A DNA stretch of 64,000 bases from assembly GCA_037178855.1 (NCBI GenBank), contig JASJZC010000006.1:4898001-4962000 (forward strand), given 5' to 3'. This DNA is from Oscheius sp. JU75 (taxonomy: Eukaryota; Nematoda; Chromadorea; Rhabditida; Rhabditidae). The position numbers and the translations under genes were made by a program. The first letter of the stretch is position 1. Each line of letters opens with the position of its first letter. The notes under the pieces were generated by a model. The model did no database searches. It saw nothing but the letters and a program-made list of their open reading frames with translations, and was not told where the DNA came from. Below are positions 22,331-35,061 of this stretch, one piece after another.

Positions 22331-22520
22331 CTCTTCATACGTTTCACTTTTTTATCAATTTTTGTTAGTATTTTGAAGCGAACATCGCCGAGATTAAATG
22401 CATAAAACAGACTGAAAAACCGTTTACTGAGCCGACAATAAATACAGTAAAATGACGCGAAAATTACGAGTCAACACAGAATTTTCACAGGTTTACGAAT
22501 AAAATGAGGGGAGAGAACTT

Positions 22521-24268
22521 TCAGTTGGTGTCCATAATCTCGGTAGGAGCTGCAGCCTCGGCGGTATTCTCTTTTTCGGCAGGAAGAGGCTTGTATTTCT
22601 TGACAATACGCGGACCGTAGAGTAGAACGTAGGCCGTGTGCCAGTCTCCGCCGCCGGACAACTTCAGAACCTGGAAAAGATCTGTAAACTAACAGTAGAA
22701 TAGCACAAAACCTGATCAGCAGTGACGGGATGAACCTCGTCGTCATCGCACATGACCCATTTATCGTCGGCGAGACGGACCCAGGCCACGTAGTGTCCGG
22801 AATTCGAGGAGCGACCTTTGTGCGTGATGACAGCCTGGAGCTGGTAGAAGCCGGAATTGTTGCTGCCAGCGTCGTCGGGGAAGGAGAAGGGAAGAGGCTC
22901 GCCATCGTCTGTTTCTTCCGTGTCTTCGGCCTGTTTCCCTTCGAGCTTCTTCTGACGCATGCGCTCGATCTTCGCGTCTTCTTCCGACTTTACGGCGGCA
23001 CGATGAGGACGCATCTTCTCCTGCAGCTCCGGCGTGCAGATGTCACATAAGTCGAGGATCAGCGGGAACTTGACGTCTTTCAGCACCTTGGCACTCGTCT
23101 GGAAATGTATCGAGTTAGAGGGAGAATGGATAAAAAAAAGTTACATTGGAAGACTCCTTGTAGAAGAAGCGAACCATCTGGACGGAGACGTAAGCGGGAA
23201 GACGACTGATCAGCGCCTTTTTGTTCCATTTGGCATCACGCCCGAGTTTCGACGAATTCTTGACAATTTCCTCGTTCAGCTTCTCCTTGATCCCGGTCTG
23301 GATATACTTCACCTCCTGGGAGAGGAAACACGACAGCTGGCTGAACTTCTCCGTCGATTGCTGCTCGGGCTCCTCGTCCGTATCCAGGCACTTCTGCGTG
23401 ACCTTGAACTCACCGGAAAAGTAGCGGTTCAAGTCGACCGAGGCCGCTGCAAACGTACTTTTATAGAAGGAAATGAGAAAAAACAAACTTTTTCTCTTCG
23501 CAAGACCGTCGATCAGATGACGCTGGAGCTCGGTGAAGCATTCGTTCGCATCCTGCTGCTCCAACATACCATGATTGTTGCGCTCGGCGAAGTGGGGCAG
23601 AGCTTGATGAAGGGCCTAAAAAAAAACGCTTTTGGATCATTCCTTTCGAGAAAAATTACCTGGAGCATCATTTTGGGAGTAGCAGCCTCGAGTTCGCCGT
23701 CCCCAATCCTCGGTTTGTTGAGAACTTCATAGAGATTCTTGAGGTAGGCGGTGACCCTGCCCGAGGTTCCTTCACTCTCCGTCGGTGTCAGTTCGTCCAA
23801 GGCGGTTCGCAGCTCCGGAACGGTCTAAACATGTCTAAATTAAAAAGGTAACGGAATAAAGACCCACCTTGAAGCTCTGAAGAACCGAGTTCATGTAGCA
23901 GGTATTGCCAAGATTGTTGAGACCGCGAGGAAGGGGAAGCTCCTTTTTGGTGACAGTCGAAGTGGCCGTGCTTTCCGGTTGAAGAGATGGAGCCACGGGA
24001 ACAGCATCGGCACTGAAAGCAGCCTTTTAGTCCGAAATATATGGAGAAATACTTGCCTTCCCATCATCATGATCATGTCTCCTTCCTTGAGTGTGATTCC
24101 GTTCCAGCTGTCGTCGGGGAGGGTGCGTCCCTTTATCATGACCTTCTGGCGATCGGGAGGAACTCCGGTCAGGGCGAAGAGCTGACTTTTGAAGACTAGC
24201 GGGCTCTCGCTGAGATCAACATCGACTGTCAGCTTCTCCTTTTGCCATTTGACGTTGATGGAGGGCAT
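22521..24268 (-). CDS. usp-14: Ubiquitin carboxyl-terminal hydrolase 14 (USP14/Ubp6)
   Basis: Proteasome-associated deubiquitinase that trims ubiquitin from substrates. Exons 24268-24057, 24012-23868, 23824-23660, 23615-23489, 23446-23145, 23098-22712 and 22670-22521 join to 495 aa, the usual USP14 length. Residues 1-75 form a ubiquitin-like domain that docks on the proteasome (KVMIKGRTLPDDSW). The catalytic Cys box is GLNNLGNTCYMNS, with QQDANECFTEL downstream. The His box is HKGRSSNSGHYVAWVR, followed by the W..CDDDEV element. KISRLPAY-type (here ALISRLPAYVSVQMVRFFYK) and ELQEKM blocks are typical. Intron 1 has a consensus GC donor (AG|GCAAGT at 24056). The ATG directly follows a ttccag acceptor, which suggests trans-splicing. 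The prenyltransferase lies downstream on the same strand. Confidence 0.95.
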
Positions 24269-24830
24269 CTGGAAGATTGTAAGGTGGTAGAACAGGGAAA
24301 GACAAGGAAAGAGGCTATCGTTTAAAGAAGAGTTCACACTCGAGAGAACTGGACAGTTTCAACACAAATGATTAGCAGAGTTGTGTTTGCTCTAAAGCTA
24401 GGTCTAACAACTCCGAAAAGTGAAATTTTATGAGGGAGCAAAATATGGATGACAATAAATCGGTCAGATAAGACAAACACGAAAATTCGCCTGGCTCTCC
24501 TTCAGTTCAGTTAGTAAAGATACCTATCGACGGTATTTTGGGCCGACAAACTCGTAAAACAAAAAGAACTGGGCATAAATTTAGGACAACCATGCAGACA
24601 AAAGAAAACAGACGAATAGCAACGAAAAGAACTTATTCAAAAGTCATCACAGCGTTCCCGCAAAAATATCAAATATCCAATAAACGTCATCACGTACATC
24701 TCAACCACACTCCTGTCCTTCAAAAAGAAGAATAACTTCATTTTCACATACAAAAGACCCATAATCGGCAGTAAAACCCATATAAATACGAAATAATACA
24801 AAAGTTATCACAAAGAGAGATCAACAGGGA
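24269..24830. other. Intergenic region between GPHR and USP14 genes
   Basis: This 560 bp stretch lies upstream of usp-14 and downstream of the GPHR gene, both on the minus strand. It is A-rich and holds no recognised gene. It presumably contains the usp-14 promoter and the GPHR 3' untranslated region. Confidence 0.5.
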
Positions 24831-26560
24831 TTATTGAACGGGGGTATTCTGTTTGTGGGCAATATAGAGAAAAAGTATACTGGAGAGGGCCGAAATAAGA
24901 AAGATCACGTCGAACCATCGATGATAGAAGTTGAACTGGAGATCGCCAAGCACCTCTGTGATTATGGTCCGGTATTCCGGCGGCATGTTCATCCGCATCA
25001 GCAGCACACTCGAGACGAAGTACATGCCCTGTAAATAGATTTTTTCTATTTTAAAGTTTAAAAAGCAACCATGATTTGAGCAAGTAGAAGGACGATAATA
25101 TTGGAAGATTTGCTGCTGCTGATGGCCAGGAAGAACTTCGTCAATGTGATGAGAAGTCCTCGAATCGAGGTCACAGCTATGACTCCCACAAGGCCGAAAC
25201 TGATGTGCTGCGACCAGAACCGCACGTCCATGTCGATACCGATCCAATGGACTCCAATTTCAATACCCTTTGTCACTGGATCGACTTTTCCAACGCGGTC
25301 GAAAACGATGTTCACAGTGCAGATGAAGATCTTCCAGAGACAATAGACCGAGAAGAAGTGACCGAGGACGTTGAAGTACATGCCCATGCACGTCTTACTG
25401 TACTCCATTCTGTCCTAAAACTTCTTTTCCTTGTATAGAAAATATGATACCTTCATATTCTTCAGCTCGACAACCTCCATGAAGAGATGTCGACTGAGCT
25501 CTTCCAGTGGGGTGATCTCGGAGTTTAGTGTTCTAAAAACAAAAAATTTATGATGGAAAAATATGGAAGTTTACTTTATCTGATCATTGGTGCTTCCTGC
25601 GGAGGCAGCCACGCTCGAAACCGTGCCCCAGAAGCGATGAAACAGACTGCCGCCTTCTTCTCCAGCTCGCGAGAAGGCGCTCTTGGCCAGATCCTTTTCA
25701 AGTTGGGCTACTCGTCTCTTTTTGCTCGTAATCTGCCCGAGTGTCTTCATCAGCTTTCTCTCCATTTGATTTATCGTCGTCTCATCTACCTATAATTTTT
25801 AGCCTTCAAACTAAAGAACAAAGTCTAACTTTTCGAGCGAAAATGTTCATGCAAGTGTACGGGGCATTGACAGCTCCGAAGCCGGAGAGAATTGCCATCA
25901 CTGTGACTCCGATGACTCCTATTCGAGATATCGCTTGTTCTATTGTGAAAATACCTGAGAATCCACGTTTCTGAAGAAAAGAGTGCGCCTTACCATGTTT
26001 TGTGCTCAAAATGGGGAAAGGATCGCCCAATTTCCAGAAAAAGTAGATAAAGACGAGCCAGAATGACCCTGTCAGGACGAGTAGAAATCGTGATCGTACT
26101 GAAACTCGTATCTTGATGAAGAAAAAAAAGATTCTTACAAAATGTTAGGCTTTTCAGGATGGAATAGTTCATGTACAAGGGCAGGGCGACGATTAGAATG
26201 AAGAGGATGGAGGAGAGACAGAGCCGCCACGAAGTACGTCGCGATCTAAAAGATCTTTTTGAAACTTGAAAAGAAACAGCTTACGTGGGATCAGATACGC
26301 CTATAATTTCGAAGATTATCAGCTCGAACATTGTGCATGAGAGGGCAAAAGTTACAGAGAAGATCAACTGCACTATCCTGGAAATACAAGGCTCTTAGGA
26401 CAAGGCAAAAGTCTTACCAATTGTGTATTTCGTAGTTTTTGAAGAGTTGTTTCATGAAAAAGAGCCATCCACATACGAAAAACAATATCAGAAATTGCCG
26501 AAATGAAGAGAAAGAATTGAAAAATACCTGTGACCCGATCATGACCGTGGCATCCCACAT
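24831..26560 (-). CDS. gphr: Golgi pH regulator (GPR89/GPHR) family membrane protein
   Basis: Multi-pass Golgi/ER anion-channel-like protein needed for Golgi acidification; plant relatives are GTG proteins. Nine exons run from ATG 26560 to TAA 24831. Family blocks in order: [38 protein letters not shown], the [15 protein letters not shown] segment, [20 protein letters not shown], then a cytosolic part with a coiled coil ([21 protein letters not shown]). These are followed by [53 protein letters not shown], and the end [16 protein letters not shown]. Relative to human GPR89 an extra SFSSFRQ-type insert occurs before the first helix, where no acceptor is available to remove it. C. elegans has two genes of this family; I cannot say which one this matches. 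Confidence 0.94.
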
Positions 26561-27076
26561 TTTTTCGACTTTATGACGGGATGATTCTAGGACACTATTG
26601 GACTATTTTGAAGCATTAATGGCTGGAAGAATTGATTGAAACGAGCAACAAAATAGAGAGAAAAAAGAAAGAAAACGTGAAACTTTATTTGAACGAGAAC
26701 CTCTTGGCGCCCAATTACGTAGCTGCGTATCTGTTTAGTAAAACGGTGAAATTCTTACATTGTAAATCGGACAAGTGTTTTTATTCTGTCACATTTTCTC
26801 CTGTAAAAACTTAGACGTGAAGTCTCAAAGACTTAATTCAATAATTGAACCGTAATGTACAATAAGCTGACACCATGTATCCCTGGGGCTAGTTGAAGTT
26901 CACAATGCTTTCGAGGTTAGGTTAGTAGGTCACAACGCGAGTAAGGGGCTGAAAGTGCACAATTTGCTGAATGAAAGAACGGCTGACACAAGACAAAACT
27001 ATAAAAAGAAAACCGGCAACCCGTCACTAGAGACAAGAGGCTCATTGTATCACACTAGAATTGGATTTGTACATTT
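26561..27076. other. Intergenic region upstream of the GPHR gene
   Basis: This 515 bp stretch lies between two minus-strand genes, with no recognised coding sequence, RNA or repeat. It presumably includes the GPHR promoter and the 3' end of the RING ligase transcript. Confidence 0.5.
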
Positions 27077-29138
27077 TCAGGAAGAAGGCTCTTCTCTGGA
27101 AGGTTCCGAAGGAACGACAGGGTCCAGAAGACTGCTTCGCGACTGTCGACTACCTTCTTGGAGAGTTTGGCGACGAGAGACGCGGGGCTCGAGCTCCACT
27201 TCGATCTGTAAAGGGTGTATCTTTCAAGAGGAAACAAAAAACAAGCAAATAGTTAATTCCTACCTCGTCTGGAGTGACATATTGGTTTGGACTGGGACTC
27301 CTCGAAGACACATTCGAGAGAACTGGGGTCTCATCGTGAGTCACGATCTTTAGTTCTCTCGGAACGTATCTCCTCATCTCAATGCCCTCTTCCGATTCCA
27401 GATAATCTTCCACATCGTCTGGACTCTCGTTATGATGTGCCTCTTCGTCTTCCTGAAACTAGTTTCACCTCAAAATGTTCTAAAAACTCACGACTTCCAC
27501 TCGAACATCACCTATCTTGACCGTCGTCGGACGCATTTCAGTACCATTTTCGCTAGCATTGGAAGAGTCCATGGTTCCGATTTGAGGGTTCAGAGGCCCG
27601 TTCAGTCCTTCGACCAGAGTGACAGTTTCGTATCCCTGATTGCGAGTTTGTCTTCTGGCTCGGAGATGGATCAAAGCTCGGAAGGGAGACCGACAGATTG
27701 GGCAGTTATTGGCCTAAAGATTTTCAACTACTCAAAACGGGTTGAGAAATCTCACCTTATATCTCAACGTGTCGGCACAGTTGTTGCAGATACAGAGATG
27801 TCTACAAGGCAGAATAACCGTATCTCGAACGTCACTCATGCAGATGATACATTCCAGACCGCCTTCATCGCCCATATCCGAAGTGATTTCCTTGTTCTCA
27901 ATACCAAAAATTTCTTGGAGCAGATAGACTACGCCGTCACAGGCAATCTTTTGTCGAAGTGGTTTCAGAATGAGCATATTGCTAGAGTCGTTGGCTATCT
28001 GGAAAAGAGTGAGTCTGACATTGTCAGTTTCTCTCACCTCAACAGTACACATAGTCGTTTGTGTTTGCGGTCTCTCGATTCCTTCCGTTTGAAGGACAAT
28101 CACTAATGGGAAATAGTGTCCACCTCCATATTTCAGCTGTAAATTTTCAGGGTATCAGAGTCTTCAGAAAATATCTCACATCCTCAATGTCCCAATTGCT
28201 AAAGTCGAAAATGTAATTGTTGAAGGTTTGGTCACATCCCATATCGAAATTGTAGACATCCGAGTGGAGAGCTTTCTTGTTCCGATACGCGAAACTGGAA
28301 GAAGAAGTTTTGTGAAACAAATAGGCCGCGACATACTGAACAGCACCATCCTGGTAGAATTCCCTTGCATTGTAATGAATCTGCACAGAGCATGGACACT
28401 CTGCATCCAAAGTGAACTCGAGACGGTAGAGATGAGGACAGTTCAGTCCGTCAGCATCTTTTACTCTGGAATAAAGGCTTGCAGCTTTTGTGTTTTAGTA
28501 GTGCGAGTATGGATAGACAAGATTGTATAACTTCTTTCCTCAAACAGTCAGGAAACTATTGAATGGCGCCGATTCGCTCAATTAGTAGTCATTCTCCGAA
28601 TACAACATACTTTTGTTCCTAGCAAGCCGTAACTGAAGTTAGTAGCAATAGGAAAACAGCAGGTAATCGACACGAGAGAGAGAGAGACAGGGAGAACCAC
28701 AAAACTTGGACAAGCACTGGCTGTGCTTAGACTTGTAAAGCAGAACTAACCTGCCAAATCTCACAGACTCTTTCCTGATGTTGATCAGAAGATTCAGTGG
28801 ATGAACTTCGTTGCTTCCCAGAGGAGACTGGTATGGAAACTTCAAGAAAAAGTCGTAATGAAAGGAAAACCAGTCTTACCGGAACTGCTCGACTGCCTAA
28901 CAAGTCGAGATCACTGTTCTCGCCGAATAGATAGGCTTCTGGTTTCGAGATATCAAACCGTCCTCCACACATCAAAAAGTGTGAGCCGAAATAGGAGCCT
29001 AAATAACCAGATAAAGTGGAAGAAAATTAGGATACCTGCAGTCGTTGGGAAAGAAATTTGTTGCTCAGTGTCCTCTTCATTTGCTGGCGGTTCTCGCTCT
29101 CGCCAGGGACCGCCGAGGCGGCTTGATATTTGTCCCAT
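27077..29138 (-). CDS. Mahogunin-type RING E3 ubiquitin ligase (MGRN1/RNF157 family)
   Basis: Eight exons from ATG 29138 to TGA 27077 encode a MGRN1/RNF157-like ligase. Vertebrate members act on endosomal trafficking (TSG101) and melanocortin signalling. Blocks match the family in order: N-terminal MG-xx-S (possible myristoylation, MGQISSR), SYFGSHFLMCGGRFDISKPE, YLFGENSDLDLLGSR, LNLLINIRKESVRF, LYRLEFTLDAECPCSVQIHY, FDFSNWDIED, then PLRQKIACDGVVYLL and QEIFGIENKE. The RING runs CIICMSD to CRHLCICNNC to CPICRSPFRAL. The C-terminal about 150 residues are acidic and Ser/Pro-rich, with no clear PSAP motif. The gene is divergent from the enoyl-CoA hydratase, with 366 bp between starts. Orthology to the MGRN family is clear; the substrate is unknown. 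Confidence 0.94.
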
Positions 29139-29504
29139 AGCGGGAATTGATCAAAAGTTTACAGAAAATGGTGGGAAGTTAAAGACAGGAAAGAGGGGAG
29201 AGACAGAAGAAATCCGGTCGGTCAAGCCGTCTCCTCGAAAAATGCGTACGCAATAAAAAGAATACGCAGCATTGCGTCACAACCGCCATGTTCTACTTGA
29301 CCTCTGCTTCGTGTTGTCTTCTTTTCCGTTTATCTGTTTCTTTCTTATTCTATCGGTAACAAATGTGATGAATTTGACTATAGCATGTCGCACTGGACCC
29401 GTATAGTTGATTCTCGGTCAAGTTTACTTTTTTGTTGACTTATTTTGCCTCGTTATCCTTATCTTAATCACGCTATGGACTGATTGCAGAGTACGAGTGG
29501 AACC
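29139..29504. promoter_or_regulatory. Shared divergent promoter region
   Basis: This 366 bp stretch separates the start codons of the RING ligase (minus) and the enoyl-CoA hydratase (plus). A ttgcag acceptor-like site ends at 29490, 14 bases before the hydratase ATG, and suggests a trans-splice site. No TATA box or known factor site can be assigned with confidence. Confidence 0.4.
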
Positions 29505-30524
29505 ATGCTCAAACTATCGGCTCTCGTCGGTCGAACTGCCGCCATTCGTATCAACATGACCCAGATGGCGTCTCTTGCCACAGGTTTGCTCAATTTTTTT
29601 GCTAAAAAAAACTGGAGTTTTGTAGCACCAGAAATGATCAAAGTGGAGAAAGTCGGAGAAAAGAAGAACGTCGCTCTCATCACTCTAAACAGGCCCAAGG
29701 CTCTGAATGCTCTCTGTGCACAGCTCATGGATGAGGTTCGTACTTTGATTCCACAAAAGTATGCCAAATTTATAGCTGAGCGCCTCTCTCAAGACCTTGG
29801 ACCAGGATACATCCGTCGGAGCCATCGTCATTACTGGCAGTCAGAAAGCTTTCGCTGCCGGAGCCGATATCAAGGAAATGACGAATCGTACCTATCCCGA
29901 GACCTTTGCCGGAAGTTTCCTCTCCAATTGGACCGACATTAGCGACGTTGGAAAGCCCATCATTGCTGCCGTCAATGGGTAATCATTCTGCTAAATTTTC
30001 TACCAAAAAGTTGAAGATACGCCCTTGGAGGAGGCTGTGAACTGGCTATGATGTGCGACATTATCTACGCCGGCGATAAGGCCCAGTTTGGTCAGCCGGA
30101 AATCAACATAGGAACAATCCCAGGAGCAGGAGGCACGCAAAGGTGGGCCAGAACGGCCGGCAAGTCGATGGCCATGGAAATCTGTCTCACAGGAAACCGT
30201 GTCTCTGCCCAGGAGGCCAAGGATGTCGGAATTGTTAGCAAAGTGAGTACTTCTTTTTTGATTTTCAACAATGTCTTGTTCCAGGTCTATCCTTCCGACA
30301 ACGTCGTCCAAGAAGCCGTTAAGACTGGAGAAAAGATTGCCGAGCAGTCGCCTCTAATCGTCAGAATGTGCAAGGAGGCTGTCAACGAGGCCTACGAGAC
30401 GACTCTTCGCGAGGGACTCCGCTACGAGCGTCGAATGTTCCACGCGACATTCGCGACAGAAGATCGCAAGGAAGGAATGACCGCCTTCGCCCAGAAACGC
30501 GCTCCCAAGTGGAGCAGCTCCTAG
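29505..30524 (+). CDS. ech-6: Mitochondrial short-chain enoyl-CoA hydratase
   Basis: Hydrates trans-2-enoyl-CoA to L-3-hydroxyacyl-CoA in fatty-acid and branched-chain amino-acid oxidation in the mitochondrial matrix. Exons 29505-29583, 29626-29735, 29776-29978, 30017-30242 and 30285-30524 join in frame to 285 aa, matching ECHS1 length. The first about 25 residues are basic/hydroxylated without acids ([19 protein letters not shown]), which fits a transit peptide. Crotonase motifs: [23 protein letters not shown] (oxyanion hole), [13 protein letters not shown] (first catalytic Glu) and [19 protein letters not shown] (second catalytic Glu). The symbol follows the C. elegans ECHS1 orthologue. The stop lies 83 bp from that of the convergent astacin gene. 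Confidence 0.95.
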
Positions 30525-30607
30525 AAGATTACCCACAGCCATACATAATTTTTACGTGTAAATTCTTTTTTAAGTAAACAACAAAACCTATTTATTATCG
30601 TCTCCAC

Positions 30608-32916
30608 TCAATTCGGATAGTCACAGAACCCGCAGCTCTTGGCACAATAATATTCGGCTCCCATTGCTCCGAGAGCCTTGCAGAGTGAAGCAGTACATCT
30701 GAATAATTTTCCTTCGATGTGAAACTGTCTTACGGCGAATAAATGTCAACGCAGGGTGTGGCAGCAACTCCACAGAGACCACAAGTCGAGGCACAGCTGT
30801 ATTTCCTCACTTGGAACGTATAGTTGCTGCTTGTGCAGAAGCCTTCAGCATTATTCCCAGCACAAGTATCCCTGGAATTCATCATTTGAGCAGAACTTCA
30901 GTGGAAACTAACTCTGAGAGAGTATTACTGCAGCTGTTACCGGTATTGGGAGGTTTGGGTGCTGGCACTGAAAAGTTACTGATTTTCTTCTGTCCTGTTC
31001 AGTTCCAGTTTTATCGAATCTCACCGTATCTGTATTGGAAGTTGAAGAGACTGTAGTAGTACTTGTTGTAGCCAATCAGAGGCGCTGGATTCAGGTTCGA
31101 CGTAAAGATCTGGTTCATGAAGCTCGTGCAGCAGTACCTGAACCAAATATTTAATCTATAATAAGATGAGCTCACTTCGGGGAAGAAATTCTCTGATCCC
31201 ATTCAGTTTTAAATATAACCCCGGCCCAAAGACAGCCCCAAGAACACTGTTCGTTCCACATATTGGTCAACTGAACTTGGATCTGGCTGCCCGGAGGTGC
31301 CTAGAAACAATTCTGATCAAACACAGAAACATACAGAGATCCAGTAGGTACACCGGGAAAAATCGGTTCTCATAGCCGAGGAAGACGAGGTTCCGACTGT
31401 AAAACCGGATGTTTGCCAGGTGGTAGTCGCGTTCAGAGCTTTTCCGCAGTCAAATGGCTAGGATAGTATCAGTTTCGCGAAAGAAACAGATGCACCTTTT
31501 GGTCACAAAGGTCTCCAGCATAGCCGTCGGGACAAATGCATTGCGAACAGTTATTCGGGTTCGGAACACCTCGGTTGAGACAATTGGCACAGGCTGGCTT
31601 CTGACACATTGCTGTAAGAGGACTGCTTGCTAAAGGAAGAAGCAGACCTGAGCACCCGTAATGATCGTTGATCTGTTTGATATCGTAGAAGCTGACCATC
31701 GTGTTGCCCATTCCGTAGGCATAACGAGAATCGGATGGCACTATTGAGAGGTTGTTGACTGGATTCGTGAACCTATAATCTGTTCAAAGGCATAGGGACC
31801 ACTTACGAATTAGCGGCGTAATGCATGACACTGGAGAAATCATAAGGAGTGTAGGAAGGCTGAACAGCATCTGTGAACTTTGTCTTGGCAAAGTTGCCAA
31901 AGTAGTTGCTCTGAAACCGAACCATCTTGTGAAAGATACTAGACTGACCGGTACTGACTTGAGAGAGATGTTGACATAATAATCTCGATCCCATCTCATC
32001 TGAGTATGATAAACTCCCAGAGCATGCATCAGCTCGTGAATGACTGTTCCCACAGCTTCGCAGCCGTCTCCGAGTGAGACGTCCTGTTGACCACCAACCA
32101 TTCCGACGGTAGAAAAGCAACCGGTCCCACTGTAGATCTAAATCAAACTCTATAGGAAAGGCATGATACTCACTCGGACACGATTGGAAGCTGTCTTGTC
32201 ATTGATGAAGCGGAGACACGTATTGTTCTGAAGAAAGTTAATAGCGCTGTTGATTGACTCAGTTTTCATGGCATCTGTAATACTTTTTAGTTGAAATTTT
32301 CAATTTGAGAATATGGTATTTACAATATCTAAAAACTCACTGATTGAAGTATCGACGAAGTAGTAGACAATATTGTTGGTCCATCGTGAAGATAAGGGTC
32401 TGATCTGTCTCTTGTTTCTTCCCGGAGTACTGGAGCTCACATCAGCGTCTGCTTCTAGAGATTCCAGTTGATCTCTGTGAAAACCCAACTCTTCCAGGTG
32501 TATGTTTGTAGTTTTAAAGAACTAATGAGAAGTCAAAAAGCTCACTCGGTCAACTGGATATCTCCATTCCACAGATACTCACTGATCCCTGCTTTGCTAT
32601 TTGCTTCAAAAGCATTCCCAACTGCGTCTGGAGTAGGTCTAGTGGTTTCGATTGGAACCAATCCCACTGACAGCTCTGGTTGAGGGATTGCCGTCAGCAT
32701 GGCAGCCTGTGCCTCTGGATAGGCCAGTGCTTGAAGTCTACCTCTTCGAGAATCAATTTCAAAACCCCAATCCTGACTGATGATCGCTTTAAGTTCTGTG
32801 GACAGCTCTACAGAGTCAGTTGTGGTTGGAGGAGTACTCGTGGTCGTGTTGTTGACAGGCCTGACCAAAACTGGCCCAGCATGGACGCCAAGAATGAGGA
32901 CAAAGACGATCTTCAT
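30608..32916 (-). CDS. Astacin metalloprotease with EGF, CUB and ShKT domains (NAS family)
   Basis: Secreted zinc protease; nematode NAS proteins process cuticle collagens and other matrix. The start ATG 32916 opens a signal peptide (MKIVFVLILGVHA). A Thr/Pro-rich pro-region ends at the furin-like site NKRQ. The astacin domain follows, with zinc motif HELMHALGVYHTQMRWDRD and Met-turn SVMHYAANS. Next come an EGF-like module (CANCLNRGVPNPNNCSQC onward), a CUB-like module (CGKALNATTTWQ, then CTYWI and APPGSQIQVQL), and two C-terminal ShKT modules, one containing CASTCGLC and one ending in CAKSCGFC before the stop at 30608. About a dozen exons are separated by short introns. The domain order resembles the EGF/CUB subgroup of NAS proteins, but ShKT after CUB is less common; exact orthology is not assigned. 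The astacin core is intact. Confidence 0.92.
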
Positions 32917-35061
32917 AGTCCTAAAACTACTTTTTAAATAGCCAAAAGAAAAAAAAGAGAAATGACACGTGTAGGCGAGACCCCACACTCTGGTAAAGGC
33001 TGCTTTCTCTTTATACGGCTGTTCGATTTGTTAGCTCAGGTTTCGGTGTCGAGGGGCAAAAAGCCTGTCCGTTGCTTCAAGGAAAAAGGTGGTAACGTTG
33101 CAAAAGTCTACTTTCTTAGTCTTTGTCAAACTGTTCCAAACAAAATCTCTGGAAGTTGCCCACTTTTCTTTTCAATCTGACACTGTCAAACTGTTTCAAA
33201 GAATTTGAACTGTAACTCTTGGCAAGATTTGTTCGAATACTCGGACAAGGACAGACAGAAACAGATCCGCCAAACAGAAGTTCCTGACCAAACGTACAAA
33301 CGACTATTTGCAAAAGAGTGTTCTATTCAAAGTTACATGGCTGCACTCTCTGACACGCTGCTGAATAAACGGAAATAGATTTGTGATAGTTCTTTGCTCG
33401 GATATCTTTACAGAAGACACGGATCTGATCTCTGTTCTTGACACTTTTTGCAGTCTGGAACTACATCGTGTTTGCCTCCAAATGATTCAATTTGTTTCCC
33501 GCCCATTCAGGCGTGAAGATAGCCCACCCTGGTCGGCTTCCTGATCCCATGATTCGGTCAGTGAACATACAAAATATGCAGATACAAAAAGTACCAGCAT
33601 TGTCCTTCATGTGGTTAATCAACCGTTAGCCTAAATTTCTCGCAAATCCTCAAAAAACAACTGTCTCTCGGCGACGGAACTCGTCCTTTTCATGCTTGAC
33701 CGCTCCGCTCTCTTGACATACCCACAGAGGGAAGTCTTTTGGTTTTGTTGGTCATTTCTATACTGACAAGAGATAGTCAAGCGCCCGCACTCGGTCGACA
33801 AAGGATTAGAATCGAAAGAGACAATGGGGTGAACAATTCTTGCCCAATAATTGGCTTGCGATCTTCGATAAACTGAACCCTTTTAAAGGATCGAAAAGAG
33901 GAAAGTTTGCTTGAAGAACTGGACTTCCGAACCCTTTTTTCTGATCAGAAATCGAAATAGGGAGACTCAGATCAGTGTTCGGGATCATGTTTATGTAAAA
34001 ATTCAATCTGTGATTGTGACGGAAACAGATTTTTGAGGCTCAAGGACCAACACGATGAATAATAGGGATTGGTTAACAGGGAGTGCTGGATAGAAAAATT
34101 ATTTCGTCATTCATAACTGACATTTTTGATAATCTTAGGGCATCGTTTATTAGAGGCTGGGCCTAGAAGTATTTGCCTGATTAACGGCACTCTTTTTCCA
34201 AAAGTAATCAAGTTTAGCAATTGCTGTACTTAGTATTTAGATACTTTATAGCTTTTATTTACTGTATCTAGAAACTAAATACTTTTTTTAGAGATACAAT
34301 TAGTGTTCAGCTATACTAACTACTTCAATTTCTTTGGCGAAGAATATCGTGTTGAAGACGGACGTTAGAGAGAAAAGTTTGGCTAAAAAAGTTTGCACAA
34401 GCCTATAACGGAGCATATTAGCCAACTCACAAGTTTGAAGACTGCCAATTATCACGATTACCAAGTAAATGCGTCCGTAAGGAGGCTCTTGTGATGTTGA
34501 TTCTTCAGACTTGACCACCAGATTCTCTCAAAAACGGATTCGATAGACTAGAACGTTTGTATTCACGACTCGAAACATCTCTGTAAAACAACTAAATGAT
34601 GTCTGTGCAACTGCAAACCATCGGATTTGGAAAGTTAAACAAGTCTTTCCAGTCTGATCACAAGTCTTATTCTGCCTGCCGGTTCTTTTCAAAAATTACA
34701 ATGTCAAGAAATGCATCGACAAAACTGTCTGTCTGTTCCTGGGAAATCTCATTCGAGGCAGTAACCAGTTTCAAACTTTAACTCGAACTCTCGCTAATGG
34801 AAACTTCGAGTAACTTTCAAAGTAAGGAACCAGTTATCTTCCATTTCTACGAAGAGAGTCTCATTCTCATCTTCTTTCCCCGCTAAAAAACCAGAATACC
34901 GTATCCTTACCGCCTCGAGTACTCAAAATGTTTGTACTCCGTTGGCGACTTTCGGGAACGCGGTCGTCGCCCGTTTAATCCCATCAGCACTCTCTTAAGG
35001 GCGGGCATCATCCTGACCCCCGAAGGCGACATTCATCCTCCTCGTCGGCTTACCAGCACAG
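32917..35061. other. Divergent intergenic region between astacin and MLT-10-like genes
   Basis: This 2.1 kb head-to-head region probably holds promoters for both moulting/matrix-type genes. GC-rich sequence lies at 34930-35040. Short frames, such as a minus-strand one at 34300-34518 with a hydrophobic stretch, have no supporting structure. No repeat or RNA gene was recognised. Confidence 0.45.

Noticed and set aside
23034-23732. 232-codon open frame on the plus strand
   Set aside because: It is antisense to USP14 exons, which are complete and in frame; it also runs across USP14 introns and has no domain content.
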